Shown: positions 34,370 through 42,477 of the stretch, piece after piece
Position numbering within the stretch: the stretch's first letter is position 1
How the letters are laid out: the number at the start of each line of letters is the position of its first letter
From: Cytophagales bacterium
GTDB taxonomy: Bacteria; Bacteroidota; Bacteroidia; Cytophagales; Spirosomataceae
Length of the DNA stretch: 64,000 nt
Reading direction: 5' to 3'
Assembly (NCBI GenBank): GCA_004292855.1
Contig: RDXN01000043.1
Span: 1 to 64,000 of the forward strand
Translations under genes and position numbers: made by a program
Notes under the pieces: model-generated
Seen by the model: only the letters and a program-made list of their open reading frames with translations
Databases searched by the model: none
Told to the model about the DNA's origin: nothing

Positions 34370-35893
34370 ATGGAGTCTATTCTTCCGCTTCCCGCACAGG
34401 CTATCAAACCCGGCACCAGCACGGGCCAACAGTTTTGGCACTCTTCAGACCACACGATTGATTCATACTCACCCGTCGATGGTAAACTGATTGCCCGCGT
34501 GTACACCTCGACCCGCGCCGACTACGACCGGGTCATGCAAACCGCCCAACAAGCCTTCGCCGAATGGCGACTCGTACCGGCCCCCAAGCGGGGCGAGATT
34601 GTGCGGCAAATGGGCGATCAGTTCCGGTTATATAAGTCCGATTTGGGGAAACTGGTCAGCTACGAGATGGGTAAATCGCTCCAGGAGGGCTTGGGCGAGG
34701 TGCAGGAGATCATCGACATCTGCGACTTTGCCGTGGGTCTGTCGCGCCAACTGTATGGCCTTACCATGCACTCAGAACGGCCCAGCCACCGCATGTATGA
34801 GCAGTGGCACCCACTGGGGGTGGTCGGTATCATTTCGGCGTTCAATTTCCCGGTGGCCGTTTGGTCGTGGAACGCCATGATTGCTCTGGTCTGTGGCGAC
34901 GTGTGCGTGTGGAAACCCTCCGAGAAAACACCCCTTACGGCCTTGGCCTGCCAGCAAATCATTCAGGACGTGCTCCGCAACAACGATGTGCCCGAAGGCG
35001 TATCGTGCCTCGTGACGGGCGGGCGCAACGTGGGCGAATGGCTCGCTCGCGACCCCCGCGTGGCCCTCGTGTCGGCAACGGGTAGCACGCGCATGGGCAA
35101 GGCCGTTGGGGCCATCGTGGCCGAGCGCATGGGCCGCTCCCTGCTCGAACTGGGCGGCAATAACTCGATTATTGTTTCGCAACATGCCGACTTGAACATA
35201 GCTATCCCGGCCATTGTATTCGGGGCCGTTGGTACGGCGGGGCAACGTTGCACGACCACCCGTAGGCTTATTGTCCATGAAACCATCTACGAAGATGTAA
35301 AAGGCCGACTGGCCAAAGCGTTCGGTCAATTGCGCATCGGTAACCCCCTCGAAGAAACCAACCATGTTGGTCCTCTGATTGACAAAGGGGCTGTGGAGGG
35401 CTACCAGTCGGCTGTTGCTGCTGTTCGGGAGTTGGGTGGTCAGTTCGTGGTGGAGCCGGGCGTGCTGGAGGGCGACGCGTTTGTGTCGGGGTGCTACGTG
35501 AAGCCCTGCATCGCCGAGGCCGCAAATGCCTGGCCCATCGTGCAACACGAGACCTTCGCGCCTATTTTGTACATGATGAAATACCGAACGTTGGATGAGG
35601 CTATTGCCCTGCAAAACGGGGTGCCACAGGGGTTGTCGTCGTCGATCTTTACGCTCAACCTGCGCGAGGCCGAACAATTCCTGTCGGCGGCTGGCTCGGA
35701 TTGTGGCATTGCCAACGTGAACATCGGCACGTCGGGGGCCGAGATTGGCGGGGCGTTTGGGGGCGAAAAAGAAACCGGTGGTGGTCGCGAATCCGGCTCC
35801 GACGCCTGGAAAGCCTATATGCGTCGGCAAACCAACACCATCAACTACGGCATCACCATGCCGTTAGCGCAGGGGATCAAGTTTGACTTTTAG
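34370..35893 (+). CDS. ALDH7-type aminoadipate semialdehyde dehydrogenase
   Basis: The 507-residue aldehyde dehydrogenase has general base Glu260 in LLELGGNNS and catalytic Cys294 in GQRCTTTRRL. The C-terminal signature GAFGGEKETGGGRESGSDAW followed by KAYMRRQT is diagnostic of the ALDH7/antiquitin group. It probably oxidises alpha-aminoadipic semialdehyde (piperideine-6-carboxylate) with NAD in lysine breakdown. The start MESILPLPAQ at 34370 is preferred; an in-frame ATG at 34319 would add 17 residues of low similarity. Its stop overlaps the stop of the convergent aldose epimerase. Confidence 0.9.
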   Translation: MESILPLPAQAIKPGTSTGQQFWHSSDHTIDSYSPVDGKLIARVYTSTRADYDRVMQTAQQAFAEWRLVPAPKRGEIVRQMGDQFRLYKSDLGKLVSYEMGKSLQEGLGEVQEIIDICDFAVGLSRQLYGLTMHSERPSHRMYEQWHPLGVVGIISAFNFPVAVWSWNAMIALVCGDVCVWKPSEKTPLTALACQQIIQDVLRNNDVPEGVSCLVTGGRNVGEWLARDPRVALVSATGSTRMGKAVGAIVAERMGRSLLELGGNNSIIVSQHADLNIAIPAIVFGAVGTAGQRCTTTRRLIVHETIYEDVKGRLAKAFGQLRIGNPLEETNHVGPLIDKGAVEGYQSAVAAVRELGGQFVVEPGVLEGDAFVSGCYVKPCIAEAANAWPIVQHETFAPILYMMKYRTLDEAIALQNGVPQGLSSSIFTLNLREAEQFLSAAGSDCGIANVNIGTSGAEIGGAFGGEKETGGGRESGSDAWKAYMRRQTNTINYGITMPLAQGIKFDF

Positions 35894-36882
35894 TCAGCCC
35901 AGACCTTGATCTGGCCCTTTAGGGCTTCGCCGGGGTCGAGAATAATAAGCCCCTCACCGTTGTTGAACGCGTCGACGTTGGCGGTGAGGGGTTCAATGGC
36001 CACGCTGTCGCGCCGACCCGGTGTGTATACCACCAAATACCCGAACGTTTCGCTCTGCCATACGTGCAACGAAACATTCTGCCGGGGCGAGTGTAATACC
36101 GTAGTGACCCCATCGGGCTGGTTCGTCACGGAAAAAGCACTATCCAGATTCCGGTCCCGGAGCGACAGAGCACCGCGTTCTTCGAGCGGTCGACGACCTG
36201 TAGGTAACAGGTTGTTGTCCAGCAAAATCACATCGGCAATGGGCATGTCGATGGTAAGCCCATCGGTTTCTTCATTATTAAGCGTGAAATATGGATGCCA
36301 GCCGAAAGCTGCCGGGCAGCGCGTGTCGCCCATGTTATGCGCTGAAAATGAAATGGTTAGAGTGCTCGATTGGTTCGGTTTGTCGGCGGGTGGGGGCGTC
36401 AGCTCATAGACGATTCGTAGCGAAAACGGAAACGGGTAACCGTGAATTGTGCCAGCGTAGTCGTATTGTAAAATCAGGCTCGCGTAGGTGTCAGTAGCGT
36501 CTTGACGGATAACCGTGAACGGTTGGGGGTGGATAAGGCCGTGGATGGCATTATTGCGGGCCGGTTCGTTCATGGGCAAGGTGTAATCTTCCCCATCGAA
36601 CCGATAAATCCCATGCCGGACCCGGCTCGGGAACGGGTACAGAAACGCACTCGAATACGCTTCGTCGACAAACAACGACTGGGGCGAGTCGGGCGCGTGA
36701 ATGGTAGAAATCAACGTGCTTTTCGGTCCCAGGTAAAGCTGTCGCAACAATCCTCCGTGGTCGGGAATGACCGAAAAGCCCTCGCCGGTAGTAGTGTTCT
36801 TAACAATGTATTCCAGAATCGGCTCGCTCGACTCGGCGGTTGGCAGAACGCCAAAGGATTGGGTTTCTACAGTAAAATTCAT
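35890..36882 (-). CDS. Aldose 1-epimerase family protein
   Basis: The 330-residue beta-sandwich protein has galactose mutarotase-type motifs: FPSRVRHGIYRFDGEDY (N-terminal Arg), NNAIHGLIH (catalytic His), CPAAFGWHPYFTL (second His) and a late VAIEPLTANVDAFNNGEGL (catalytic Glu). It interconverts alpha and beta sugar anomers; no signal peptide is seen. It is the last gene of a four-gene minus-strand operon with TIGR02757, a small membrane protein and a LysM protein, and is separated by 9 bp from TIGR02757. Confidence 0.85.
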   Translation of the reverse strand: MNFTVETQSFGVLPTAESSEPILEYIVKNTTTGEGFSVIPDHGGLLRQLYLGPKSTLISTIHAPDSPQSLFVDEAYSSAFLYPFPSRVRHGIYRFDGEDYTLPMNEPARNNAIHGLIHPQPFTVIRQDATDTYASLILQYDYAGTIHGYPFPFSLRIVYELTPPPADKPNQSSTLTISFSAHNMGDTRCPAAFGWHPYFTLNNEETDGLTIDMPIADVILLDNNLLPTGRRPLEERGALSLRDRNLDSAFSVTNQPDGVTTVLHSPRQNVSLHVWQSETFGYLVVYTPGRRDSVAIEPLTANVDAFNNGEGLIILDPGEALKGQIKVWAD

Positions 36883-36891
36883 AGCACAAAA

Positions 36892-37662
36892 TTATAACTC
36901 TCCTTCAACGCCGAGGCCAAAAAGGGCAAAATCGTAGCGAACGGGGTCGGTGGGGTCGAGTTGGCGCAGGGTTTGGGTCAGTTCGAGAGCGGCTTTCCAG
37001 TCGGTTTGGTCCCTCGTAAGCAAGCCAAGCAACCGTGCTACGCGACCCACATGCACGTCGATGGGGATTACGAGTTGGTCGGGTCGGATGCGGGTCCAGA
37101 GGCCGAAATCAACTCCGTTCGTGTCTTGCCGGACCATCCAGCGGAGAAACATCAATAACCGTTTGCATGAGGCATTGCGGGTGGGTGTGGCAATGTGTTT
37201 GCGGGTGCGTTGGGGGAAATCGGGCAGGCAACAGAACCGGTCGTGGAACGCAATGAGGTGTGTTTCGACGGTGTCGGCCTGCTCCCCACCAGCGGGCAGA
37301 AACGCATCTTCGAGCGAGTCGTGTTGGCGGTAATAGTCGTTGAAGAACCGCAGGAAATATAGCGAGTCGGTCAGGTTGAAGGTGCGGTGTTTAAATGGTA
37401 CAAATCGTTCCAGATCGCGCTCGTCGTGGTTACGGACGAAATCGTAGGGTGCCCCGTCCATCAGGTCGATTAGTTCGGCGGCTTTTTTCAGGATCACGGG
37501 TCGCTGACCCCAGGCCAACACAGCCGCCCAGAAACCCATGATCTCAATATCCTGCCGAGTCGTAAAGCGATGCGGGATGCTGATGGGGTCTTTGGCAATA
37601 AAAGAAGGCCGATTATAGAGGTCGGCCTTCATGTTCAATAAATCGATAACGTCTGCGCTCAT
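36892..37662 (-). CDS. TIGR02757 (DUF2400) family protein
   Basis: The 256-residue soluble protein matches the TIGR02757 pattern: MKADLYNRPSFIAKDPISIPHRF, DIEIMGFWAAVLAWGQR, FKHRTFN, KRLLMFLRWMVRQD and VIPIDVHVGRVARLLGLL, a helix-hairpin-helix-like end related to DNA glycosylase folds. The function is unproven; a DNA-related role is suggested by the fold only. The start at 37662 overlaps the upstream small gene by 4 bp (ATGA); an in-frame start at 37731 would read through the neighbour's coding region. Confidence 0.87.
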   Translation of the reverse strand: MSADVIDLLNMKADLYNRPSFIAKDPISIPHRFTTRQDIEIMGFWAAVLAWGQRPVILKKAAELIDLMDGAPYDFVRNHDERDLERFVPFKHRTFNLTDSLYFLRFFNDYYRQHDSLEDAFLPAGGEQADTVETHLIAFHDRFCCLPDFPQRTRKHIATPTRNASCKRLLMFLRWMVRQDTNGVDFGLWTRIRPDQLVIPIDVHVGRVARLLGLLTRDQTDWKAALELTQTLRQLDPTDPVRYDFALFGLGVEGEL

Positions 37663-37871
37663 CGGCTTTTTCCTCCACTCGCTACCCAGGCTAATCCGCG
37701 TGAAATGCCCGAAAAAATCATCAGAATCCACGAAAACAAGGTCGTAAAAACGGCCACAAACGGGTAGCCAATCGTAAACATAACGTTAAATACCTGGTAG
37801 CCCGGTGTGGCTTTCATGCGCTCGTTTCGTAATCGGTGCCGTCGGGCAATGCGCTCTTCTTTCGTGTCCAT
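37659..37871 (-). CDS. Small membrane protein, unknown function
   Basis: The 70-residue protein has a basic, charged N-terminus (MDTKEERIARRHRLRNERM) and one hydrophobic stretch (about 27-64, FNVMFTIGYPFVAVFTTLFS onwards) able to span the membrane once or as a hairpin. It starts one base after the LysM gene stop and overlaps TIGR02757 by ATGA, so it is a real operon member. No family recognised. Confidence 0.75.
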   Translation of the reverse strand: MDTKEERIARRHRLRNERMKATPGYQVFNVMFTIGYPFVAVFTTLFSWILMIFSGISRGLAWVASGGKSR

Positions 37872-37872
37872 A

Positions 37873-38982
37873 TCAGGGAACCATATAACTCACCTCAGCA
37901 CGAAAACTCGCATTGTTGGGCGAAAGTTTCTCAAACGCCTTCGCCGATAGTTTTATCAACACCCGCTCGTTCACGCCCGTGGCTGGCAGGCGACCAATTA
38001 CTTTCACCCACAAAATCTGGTTGCTGATATCATTGCGAACCTGAACCAACGATCCCACCGGAGCCGACCGGTGGAGAGCCAAATACTTGTTCGACGATTC
38101 GTCGGCCTCAATGCGCTCGGCCATCCCAATCTCGGCCATCCGACGGCCCTTTGTGGGGAGCCGATTGCCGGGGTCGCCGGGGCGAATGGGGCGTTCCTCG
38201 GTAGTCGACCGGTCCGATTTGGAGGGGTCGGGCCGGAACGTGGGTTCGGGTTTGGGGTCGGCTTTGGCCGTTTCGCGCTCGCGTTTGGGGGCCTCGGATT
38301 TTGGGTCAGGCCGGGGAGTTGTGGTTGTAACGGCTACCTCACTACTCGTTTGCCGGGCCTGATAGCCTTTTTCGGAAACGATCAGGGCTTGTCCGAGCAG
38401 AATATTGTCGTTGGTCAGGTTGTTCCACTTACGCAGGTCGGCCATAAGCACCTTGTATCTGACGGCCAAACTATACAGTGTTTGACCAGCCTCGACCACG
38501 TGAATATCCACCGACGATTTTCCCACCTCCGTTTTTACTTCTTTTTTGCCCGGTTTCCGCGCTGGTTTGGTCTCCGTTGCCGGTGCAGGTTCGTCGGGCT
38601 TCATCAACTGTTCGGTGGCAACGTCGCCGTTGCGGGCGGCTTTTTCCTCCCGGCGCAGGGCACGTTCTTCCTTACGGCTCAGGACCGGCTCCGGCTGCGG
38701 AACGCGCAACACCTGATTGTAGCGAACGCCGTCGCTCATGCCTGAATTGGCTTCTTTGATGGCGTCGGCAGAGGTGTTATATCGGCGGGCGATGGCATAG
38801 AGCGTTTGGCCCTGCGTAACGCGGTGAAGCACAAAATATTTCCCGTCGCGCCGTTCGGTGCCAATTGAGTCGGCAAGGGCAGGGGAGAGGGCTTCGACAG
38901 AGACAGCTACCCGAACCGATTCGTGGCGGGGTTCTGGATTGAATAACAGAGGTAGGGCAGATACAAGTAGTGAGCCAATCAT
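37873..38982 (-). CDS. LysM-domain envelope protein with RlpA-like C-terminus
   Basis: The 369-residue protein has a short hydrophobic N-terminus (signal peptide or anchor) and two LysM domains (about 50-95: VLHRVTQGQTLYAIARRYN; about 158-203: HVVEAGQTLYSLAVRYK). A Pro/Lys/Arg/Glu-rich linker follows, then a C-terminal double-psi-barrel-like domain (about 280-369; YLALHRSAPVGSLVQVRND, GRLPATGVNERVLIKLS). It should bind peptidoglycan in the periplasm. It is first in the operon with a TTTG-N19-TAATTTTA promoter, and ends one base before the small membrane protein gene. Confidence 0.85.
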   Translation of the reverse strand: MIGSLLVSALPLLFNPEPRHESVRVAVSVEALSPALADSIGTERRDGKYFVLHRVTQGQTLYAIARRYNTSADAIKEANSGMSDGVRYNQVLRVPQPEPVLSRKEERALRREEKAARNGDVATEQLMKPDEPAPATETKPARKPGKKEVKTEVGKSSVDIHVVEAGQTLYSLAVRYKVLMADLRKWNNLTNDNILLGQALIVSEKGYQARQTSSEVAVTTTTPRPDPKSEAPKRERETAKADPKPEPTFRPDPSKSDRSTTEERPIRPGDPGNRLPTKGRRMAEIGMAERIEADESSNKYLALHRSAPVGSLVQVRNDISNQILWVKVIGRLPATGVNERVLIKLSAKAFEKLSPNNASFRAEVSYMVP

Positions 38983-39018
38983 GGATTGATAACGTTCAGA
39001 AACGGGGCTGATATTGCG

Positions 39019-39049
39019 TAAAATTAGGGTTTCGGGTGGTTAATGCAAA
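39019..39049 (-). promoter_or_regulatory. LysM operon promoter candidate (TTTG-N19-TAATTTTA)
   Basis: The minus strand has TTTG (39049-39046), 19 bases, then TAATTTTA (39026-39019), one mismatch from TAnnTTTG. It lies back to back with the kdsB -7 element. Confidence 0.5.
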
Positions 39050-39072
39050 CTTCGTTCGGTCATACAATTGTG

Positions 39073-39080
39073 TAAGTTTG
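39073..39080 (+). promoter_or_regulatory. kdsB -7 element, 5 bp before ATG
   Basis: TAAGTTTG, then CGGCC, then the ATG at 39086. It supports that start over an in-frame ATG at 39068, which would lie upstream of the transcript start. Suggests a leaderless mRNA. Confidence 0.55.
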
Positions 39081-39085
39081 CGGCC

Positions 39086-39832
39086 ATGAAAATTCTAGGT
39101 ATCATTCCGGCCCGGTATGCTTCCACGCGCTTTCCGGCGAAAGCCCTGGCCGACATCAACGGGAAGAGTATGGTTCAACGGGTTTACGAACAGGCTCAAA
39201 AAGCCGATTCACTAAGCCGCGTAGTAGTCGCTACCGACGACGAGCAGATTTATAACCACGTGACCAACTTCGGGGGCGAGGTCGTCATGACCGGTACACA
39301 CCACCAATCGGGCACCGACCGCTGCCAGGAAGCCCTCGTTGCGTCGGGTGAGTCGTTCGATTACGTCGTGAATATTCAGGGCGACGAGCCGTTTATCCAA
39401 CCCCGGCAAATTGACCTGCTCACCTCGGTGCTCGACGGAACCACCGAACTCGCCACCCTCGTCAAGGCCATCACCGACCCGCAGGTGTTGTTCAACCCAA
39501 ACTCGCCCAAAGTGGTGGTGAGCCAAACGGGTGAAGCCTTGTATTTCAGCCGCCAACCTATTCCCTACCAACGCGACCGCCCGCAGGCCGCCTGGCTCGA
39601 CCACCACCAGTATTTCAAACACATCGGTCTCTACGCCTACCGAACCGACGTATTGGCCCGCATCACCCAACTCCCGCCCTCGACGCTCGAACGCGCCGAG
39701 GCTCTGGAACAACTCCGCTGGCTCGAAAACGGCTTCAGAATTCGGGTGGTTGAGACGGATTTGGAGAGTTATGGGGTCGATACGGTTGAGGATTTGGAGT
39801 TAGTAGCGCGGTTTTCCAAAACCGCGTCGTAA
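39086..39832 (+). CDS. kdsB: 3-deoxy-manno-octulosonate cytidylyltransferase
   Basis: The 248-residue protein starts MKILGIIPARYASTRFPAK, the CTP-binding loop, and shows VNIQGDEPFIQ (metal-binding Asp), LYFSRQPIPYQRD and HIGLYAYR. It activates Kdo to CMP-Kdo for lipopolysaccharide core synthesis in the cytoplasm. The last residues (ARFSKTAS and stop) are encoded by the left arm of an intergenic inverted repeat, so the C-terminus seems to have been rewritten by the element. Confidence 0.95.
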   Translation: MKILGIIPARYASTRFPAKALADINGKSMVQRVYEQAQKADSLSRVVVATDDEQIYNHVTNFGGEVVMTGTHHQSGTDRCQEALVASGESFDYVVNIQGDEPFIQPRQIDLLTSVLDGTTELATLVKAITDPQVLFNPNSPKVVVSQTGEALYFSRQPIPYQRDRPQAAWLDHHQYFKHIGLYAYRTDVLARITQLPPSTLERAEALEQLRWLENGFRIRVVETDLESYGVDTVEDLELVARFSKTAS

Positions 39833-39869
39833 AATTATTGTGACACGCGGTTTTGGAAAACCGCGCTAC
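39803..39869. repeat. Inverted-repeat element (GCGCGGTTTTCC type)
   Basis: The left half (39803-39828) and right half (39842-39869) pair almost perfectly, and each half contains the internal palindrome CGCGGTTTTCCAAAACCGCG. The left half encodes the last 8 codons of kdsB; the right half ends 3 bp before the next gene's ATG. Same two-palindrome architecture as the element at 24038. Confidence 0.82.
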
Positions 39870-39872
39870 GAA

Positions 39873-40706
39873 ATGTTCCGCTACGCCCCAACACCCTCTG
39901 GTTTTTTGCACCTCGGCAACGGGGTCAACTTCGTGTTGACCTACGCATGGGCGCGGGCGTTGGGAGCGCAAATTCTGTTGCGGATTGATGACCTGGATAC
40001 CGACCGCAAACGGCCTGACTATGTGGACGATGTATTCCGAACGCTCGACTGGCTGAGCCTGACCTACGACCTTGGCCCCACTAGTCCCGACGATTTTGAA
40101 CAGCGTTGGTCGCAGCGGCACCGCTTGTCCTTGTATGAACAAACCCTGAGCGAGTTAGTGAAAACGGGGCTGGTTTATCCCTCGGACCTCTCCCGGCAAC
40201 AAATACGGGACTTGGGCGAAGCGGAAGCCTTGCGGCAGATGCGGGCGCAAAACCTGCCTCTGCATACGCCAGATGTGCCTTGGCGCGTACGGGTGCCCGA
40301 TGGGTTGCCCTTCACCGATTTTGTGGTGCGCCGTCGCGACGGCATCCCGGCTTATCAGATTACCTCGCTCACCGACGATTTGCATTTTGGCGTTACCCAC
40401 CTCGTTCGGGGCGACGACCTTCGCGAGTCAACAGCCATGCAGCAGTTTCTGGCCCGCTTGCTCGGTTATGAGTCGTTTCGACAAGGTGTGGTTTGGCACC
40501 ACCCGTTGCTCTTGGATGCTGCGGGGCAAAAGCTGTCCAAATCGGCAGGGAGCGCGTCGATTCGGGCGTTGCGCGAGGGGGGCGAGTCGCCTGCGGTGGT
40601 GTATCGGGCAGCGGCCCGGTTGCTGGGGTTGGCTGAGGGGGCGGGGGAGACGCTGGCTGATTTAGAGCAACTGTTCACCCTACTTGTATTACGCAAAAGG
40701 CGTTGA
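39873..40706 (+). CDS. Glutamyl-Q tRNA(Asp) synthetase-like protein
   Basis: The 277-residue protein is the catalytic domain of glutamyl-tRNA synthetase without the anticodon-binding domain: YAPTPSGFLHLGNGVNF (HIGH-type), RIDDLDTDRKRPDYVDDVF, AYQITSLTDDLHFGVTHLVR and QKLSKSAGSAS (KMSKS-type). This suits GluQRS, which attaches Glu to queuosine in tRNA-Asp. The zinc Cys residues often seen after the VYP segment are absent (GLVYPSDLSRQQ). The ATG at 39873 is preferred; a GTG at 39840 would start inside the repeat. Confidence 0.82.
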   Translation: MFRYAPTPSGFLHLGNGVNFVLTYAWARALGAQILLRIDDLDTDRKRPDYVDDVFRTLDWLSLTYDLGPTSPDDFEQRWSQRHRLSLYEQTLSELVKTGLVYPSDLSRQQIRDLGEAEALRQMRAQNLPLHTPDVPWRVRVPDGLPFTDFVVRRRDGIPAYQITSLTDDLHFGVTHLVRGDDLRESTAMQQFLARLLGYESFRQGVVWHHPLLLDAAGQKLSKSAGSASIRALREGGESPAVVYRAAARLLGLAEGAGETLADLEQLFTLLVLRKRR

Positions 40707-40735
40707 ATGGTTTGTCGGGGAGCGAATCAGTGGGC

Positions 40736-42187
40736 TTAATTTGACTCCCCAAAAAATACCCTGCCTTTACGATTTCGGAAACCAAAGCCACCCACTATAA
40801 ATCTCCCGGAATATATGTCTTTACTAACTGATGTGCCATCTTGATTATCGGAACGGTCAACATAATGACTCGACGAATAATGGACGATTTTTCGAACCTG
40901 TTTCCAGGTACCGCCAGACAGGACAAAGGCATACGCTGCTCCATGATTGCGTTCCCTAATAAAACTCCCGGGCGCACCTATTAGCGCAGTGGGCATGTCA
41001 AGCGACACGTCATGTCCGAAAAAATCCCCGGCATTCCCTTCGCTGGCCGTTAGTTTAGCCTGTTGGGTCCAGGTGTTTCCCGACCGGACAAACACATAGG
41101 CCGCCCCTTGTGATGATTCTCCATCAATGTCAGCATATCGGGCGCCCACCAAAGCATAATCCTCTTCTGAAGACAAAGCCACATTACAACCAAAATCGTC
41201 AGATCCTGATCCATCGTTGGCTGTGAGCTTGGCCTGCTGCGTCCAACTCACTCCAGACCGGACGAACACATAGACCGATCCCTGATCGAGGCTGGGGCCA
41301 ATATCAGCACTTGTTGCTGCGATCAGGGCAGTGTTTCCAGAAATAGACACACTAAATCCGAAACGGTCCCCATATGCACCATCACTCGCCATAAGTTTGG
41401 TTTGCTGTACCCAGGAGCCGCCAGATGATCGTCTGAAAACATATGCCGATCCCTGTTCTAAATTATTGCCAATCCAATCGTTGGATACCCCTATTAGTAC
41501 ATAATCCTCATTAATAGATGCATCCGAGCCGAAATAATCATTAGTAGCTCCATCACTCGCTGTTAGTTTAGCCTTCTGAGTCCAGGTGGTTCCGACTAGT
41601 TCGAACACATAGGCTGACCCTTGATTAACGTTACTTCCCACATCATCACCGTGTGCGCCCACTACTGCGGAATCAAAATCAAGGAACAGACTACCTCCGA
41701 AAAAATCATTAGCGGCTCCATCACTCGCCGTTAGTTTAGCGTGTTGTATCCAAGAATCTCCCGACCGCATAAACACATATACCGCCCCTTGCCCACTGTT
41801 ACTGCCGGGGGCCGAAACAAGTGCGTAGTCGAATGATATTGCGACCTTACTGCCAAAGAAATCTTGTGCCAGGCCGTCGCTGGCGGTGCGGCTAATGAGC
41901 ATTTGCCCCAGGCTTGTAGTGGCCATTGGCGTCCAAACGTCTCCGTCAAAAAAAAATATTGTGGAGAGATCGGTATCGTAAACCAAGGCTCCTGCCTGTG
42001 GGTTTGGCATCGTTTCGCGTTGAGCCGACGTAAGGCGGGGGGGGTAAAATGCTTTGTTATTGCCAGGACTTTTCAGATCTAGCACGGCTGAGGGGTGGGG
42101 TGTGCCGCCCATACCAATCTGGGCCTGGGCAGGATACAAAACAACTAGCTGGCAATACAAGGCGAGGACGAGAAGTCGGAAAGTCAT
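40736..42187 (-). CDS. Secreted FG-GAP-type beta-propeller protein
   Basis: The 483-residue protein has a signal peptide (1-22, ending PAQAQ), a GMGGTPHPSAVLDLKSPGN segment often seen in Bacteroidota surface proteins, and then six full repeats of about 54 residues plus a partial seventh. Each has the pattern LTASDGAxNDFFG...ALVGA...QGSAYVFxRSG..WTQQAK, likely the blades of a seven-bladed propeller. No sorting domain is visible. The role is unknown; FG-GAP propellers usually bind ligands or calcium at the surface. Confidence 0.75.
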   Translation of the reverse strand: MTFRLLVLALYCQLVVLYPAQAQIGMGGTPHPSAVLDLKSPGNNKAFYPPRLTSAQRETMPNPQAGALVYDTDLSTIFFFDGDVWTPMATTSLGQMLISRTASDGLAQDFFGSKVAISFDYALVSAPGSNSGQGAVYVFMRSGDSWIQHAKLTASDGAANDFFGGSLFLDFDSAVVGAHGDDVGSNVNQGSAYVFELVGTTWTQKAKLTASDGATNDYFGSDASINEDYVLIGVSNDWIGNNLEQGSAYVFRRSSGGSWVQQTKLMASDGAYGDRFGFSVSISGNTALIAATSADIGPSLDQGSVYVFVRSGVSWTQQAKLTANDGSGSDDFGCNVALSSEEDYALVGARYADIDGESSQGAAYVFVRSGNTWTQQAKLTASEGNAGDFFGHDVSLDMPTALIGAPGSFIRERNHGAAYAFVLSGGTWKQVRKIVHYSSSHYVDRSDNQDGTSVSKDIYSGRFIVGGFGFRNRKGRVFFGESN

Positions 42188-42402
42188 AAACGTATATCGA
42201 AACGTATCGGAATTGGTCTATGCAAATGTCCAGAACAGAGTTTCCCGAAGAAATCCTGCCTAAGCCGTATTTTTAAGTCATTCGCCTACGTCAAAGGGAG
42301 TATTTTTTGAGCCTGCTACCAGCACCAAACCTGTTAAAAAAGCATAAATCACCCAAGTGACCGGGAGACCTGAACACTCCCTTCCGTTAGTAGGTTAAAC
42401 AA

Positions 42403-42455
42403 GAACGGGTAATGCTTATCCGTTCTTACACAATAGCGATGCCCGCAGGCATCGC
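42403..42455 (+). other. Two hairpins upstream of porX
   Basis: GAACGG-N11-CCGTTC (42403-42425) and GCGATGCC-CGCA-GGCATCGC (42436-42455, perfect 8-bp stem) lie 23-75 bp before the porX ATG, within its likely 5' leader. No T-tract follows either. They may be leader structures or a remnant repeat. The rest of the 290-bp gap shows nothing clear; no TAnnTTTG was found. Confidence 0.5.
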
Positions 42456-42477
42456 TCCGAATCTGTAAATAAGCCTT

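Noticed and set aside
39840-39872. GTG start for the GluQRS-like gene
   Set aside because: It lies inside a repeat arm; the family N-terminus fits the ATG at 39873.
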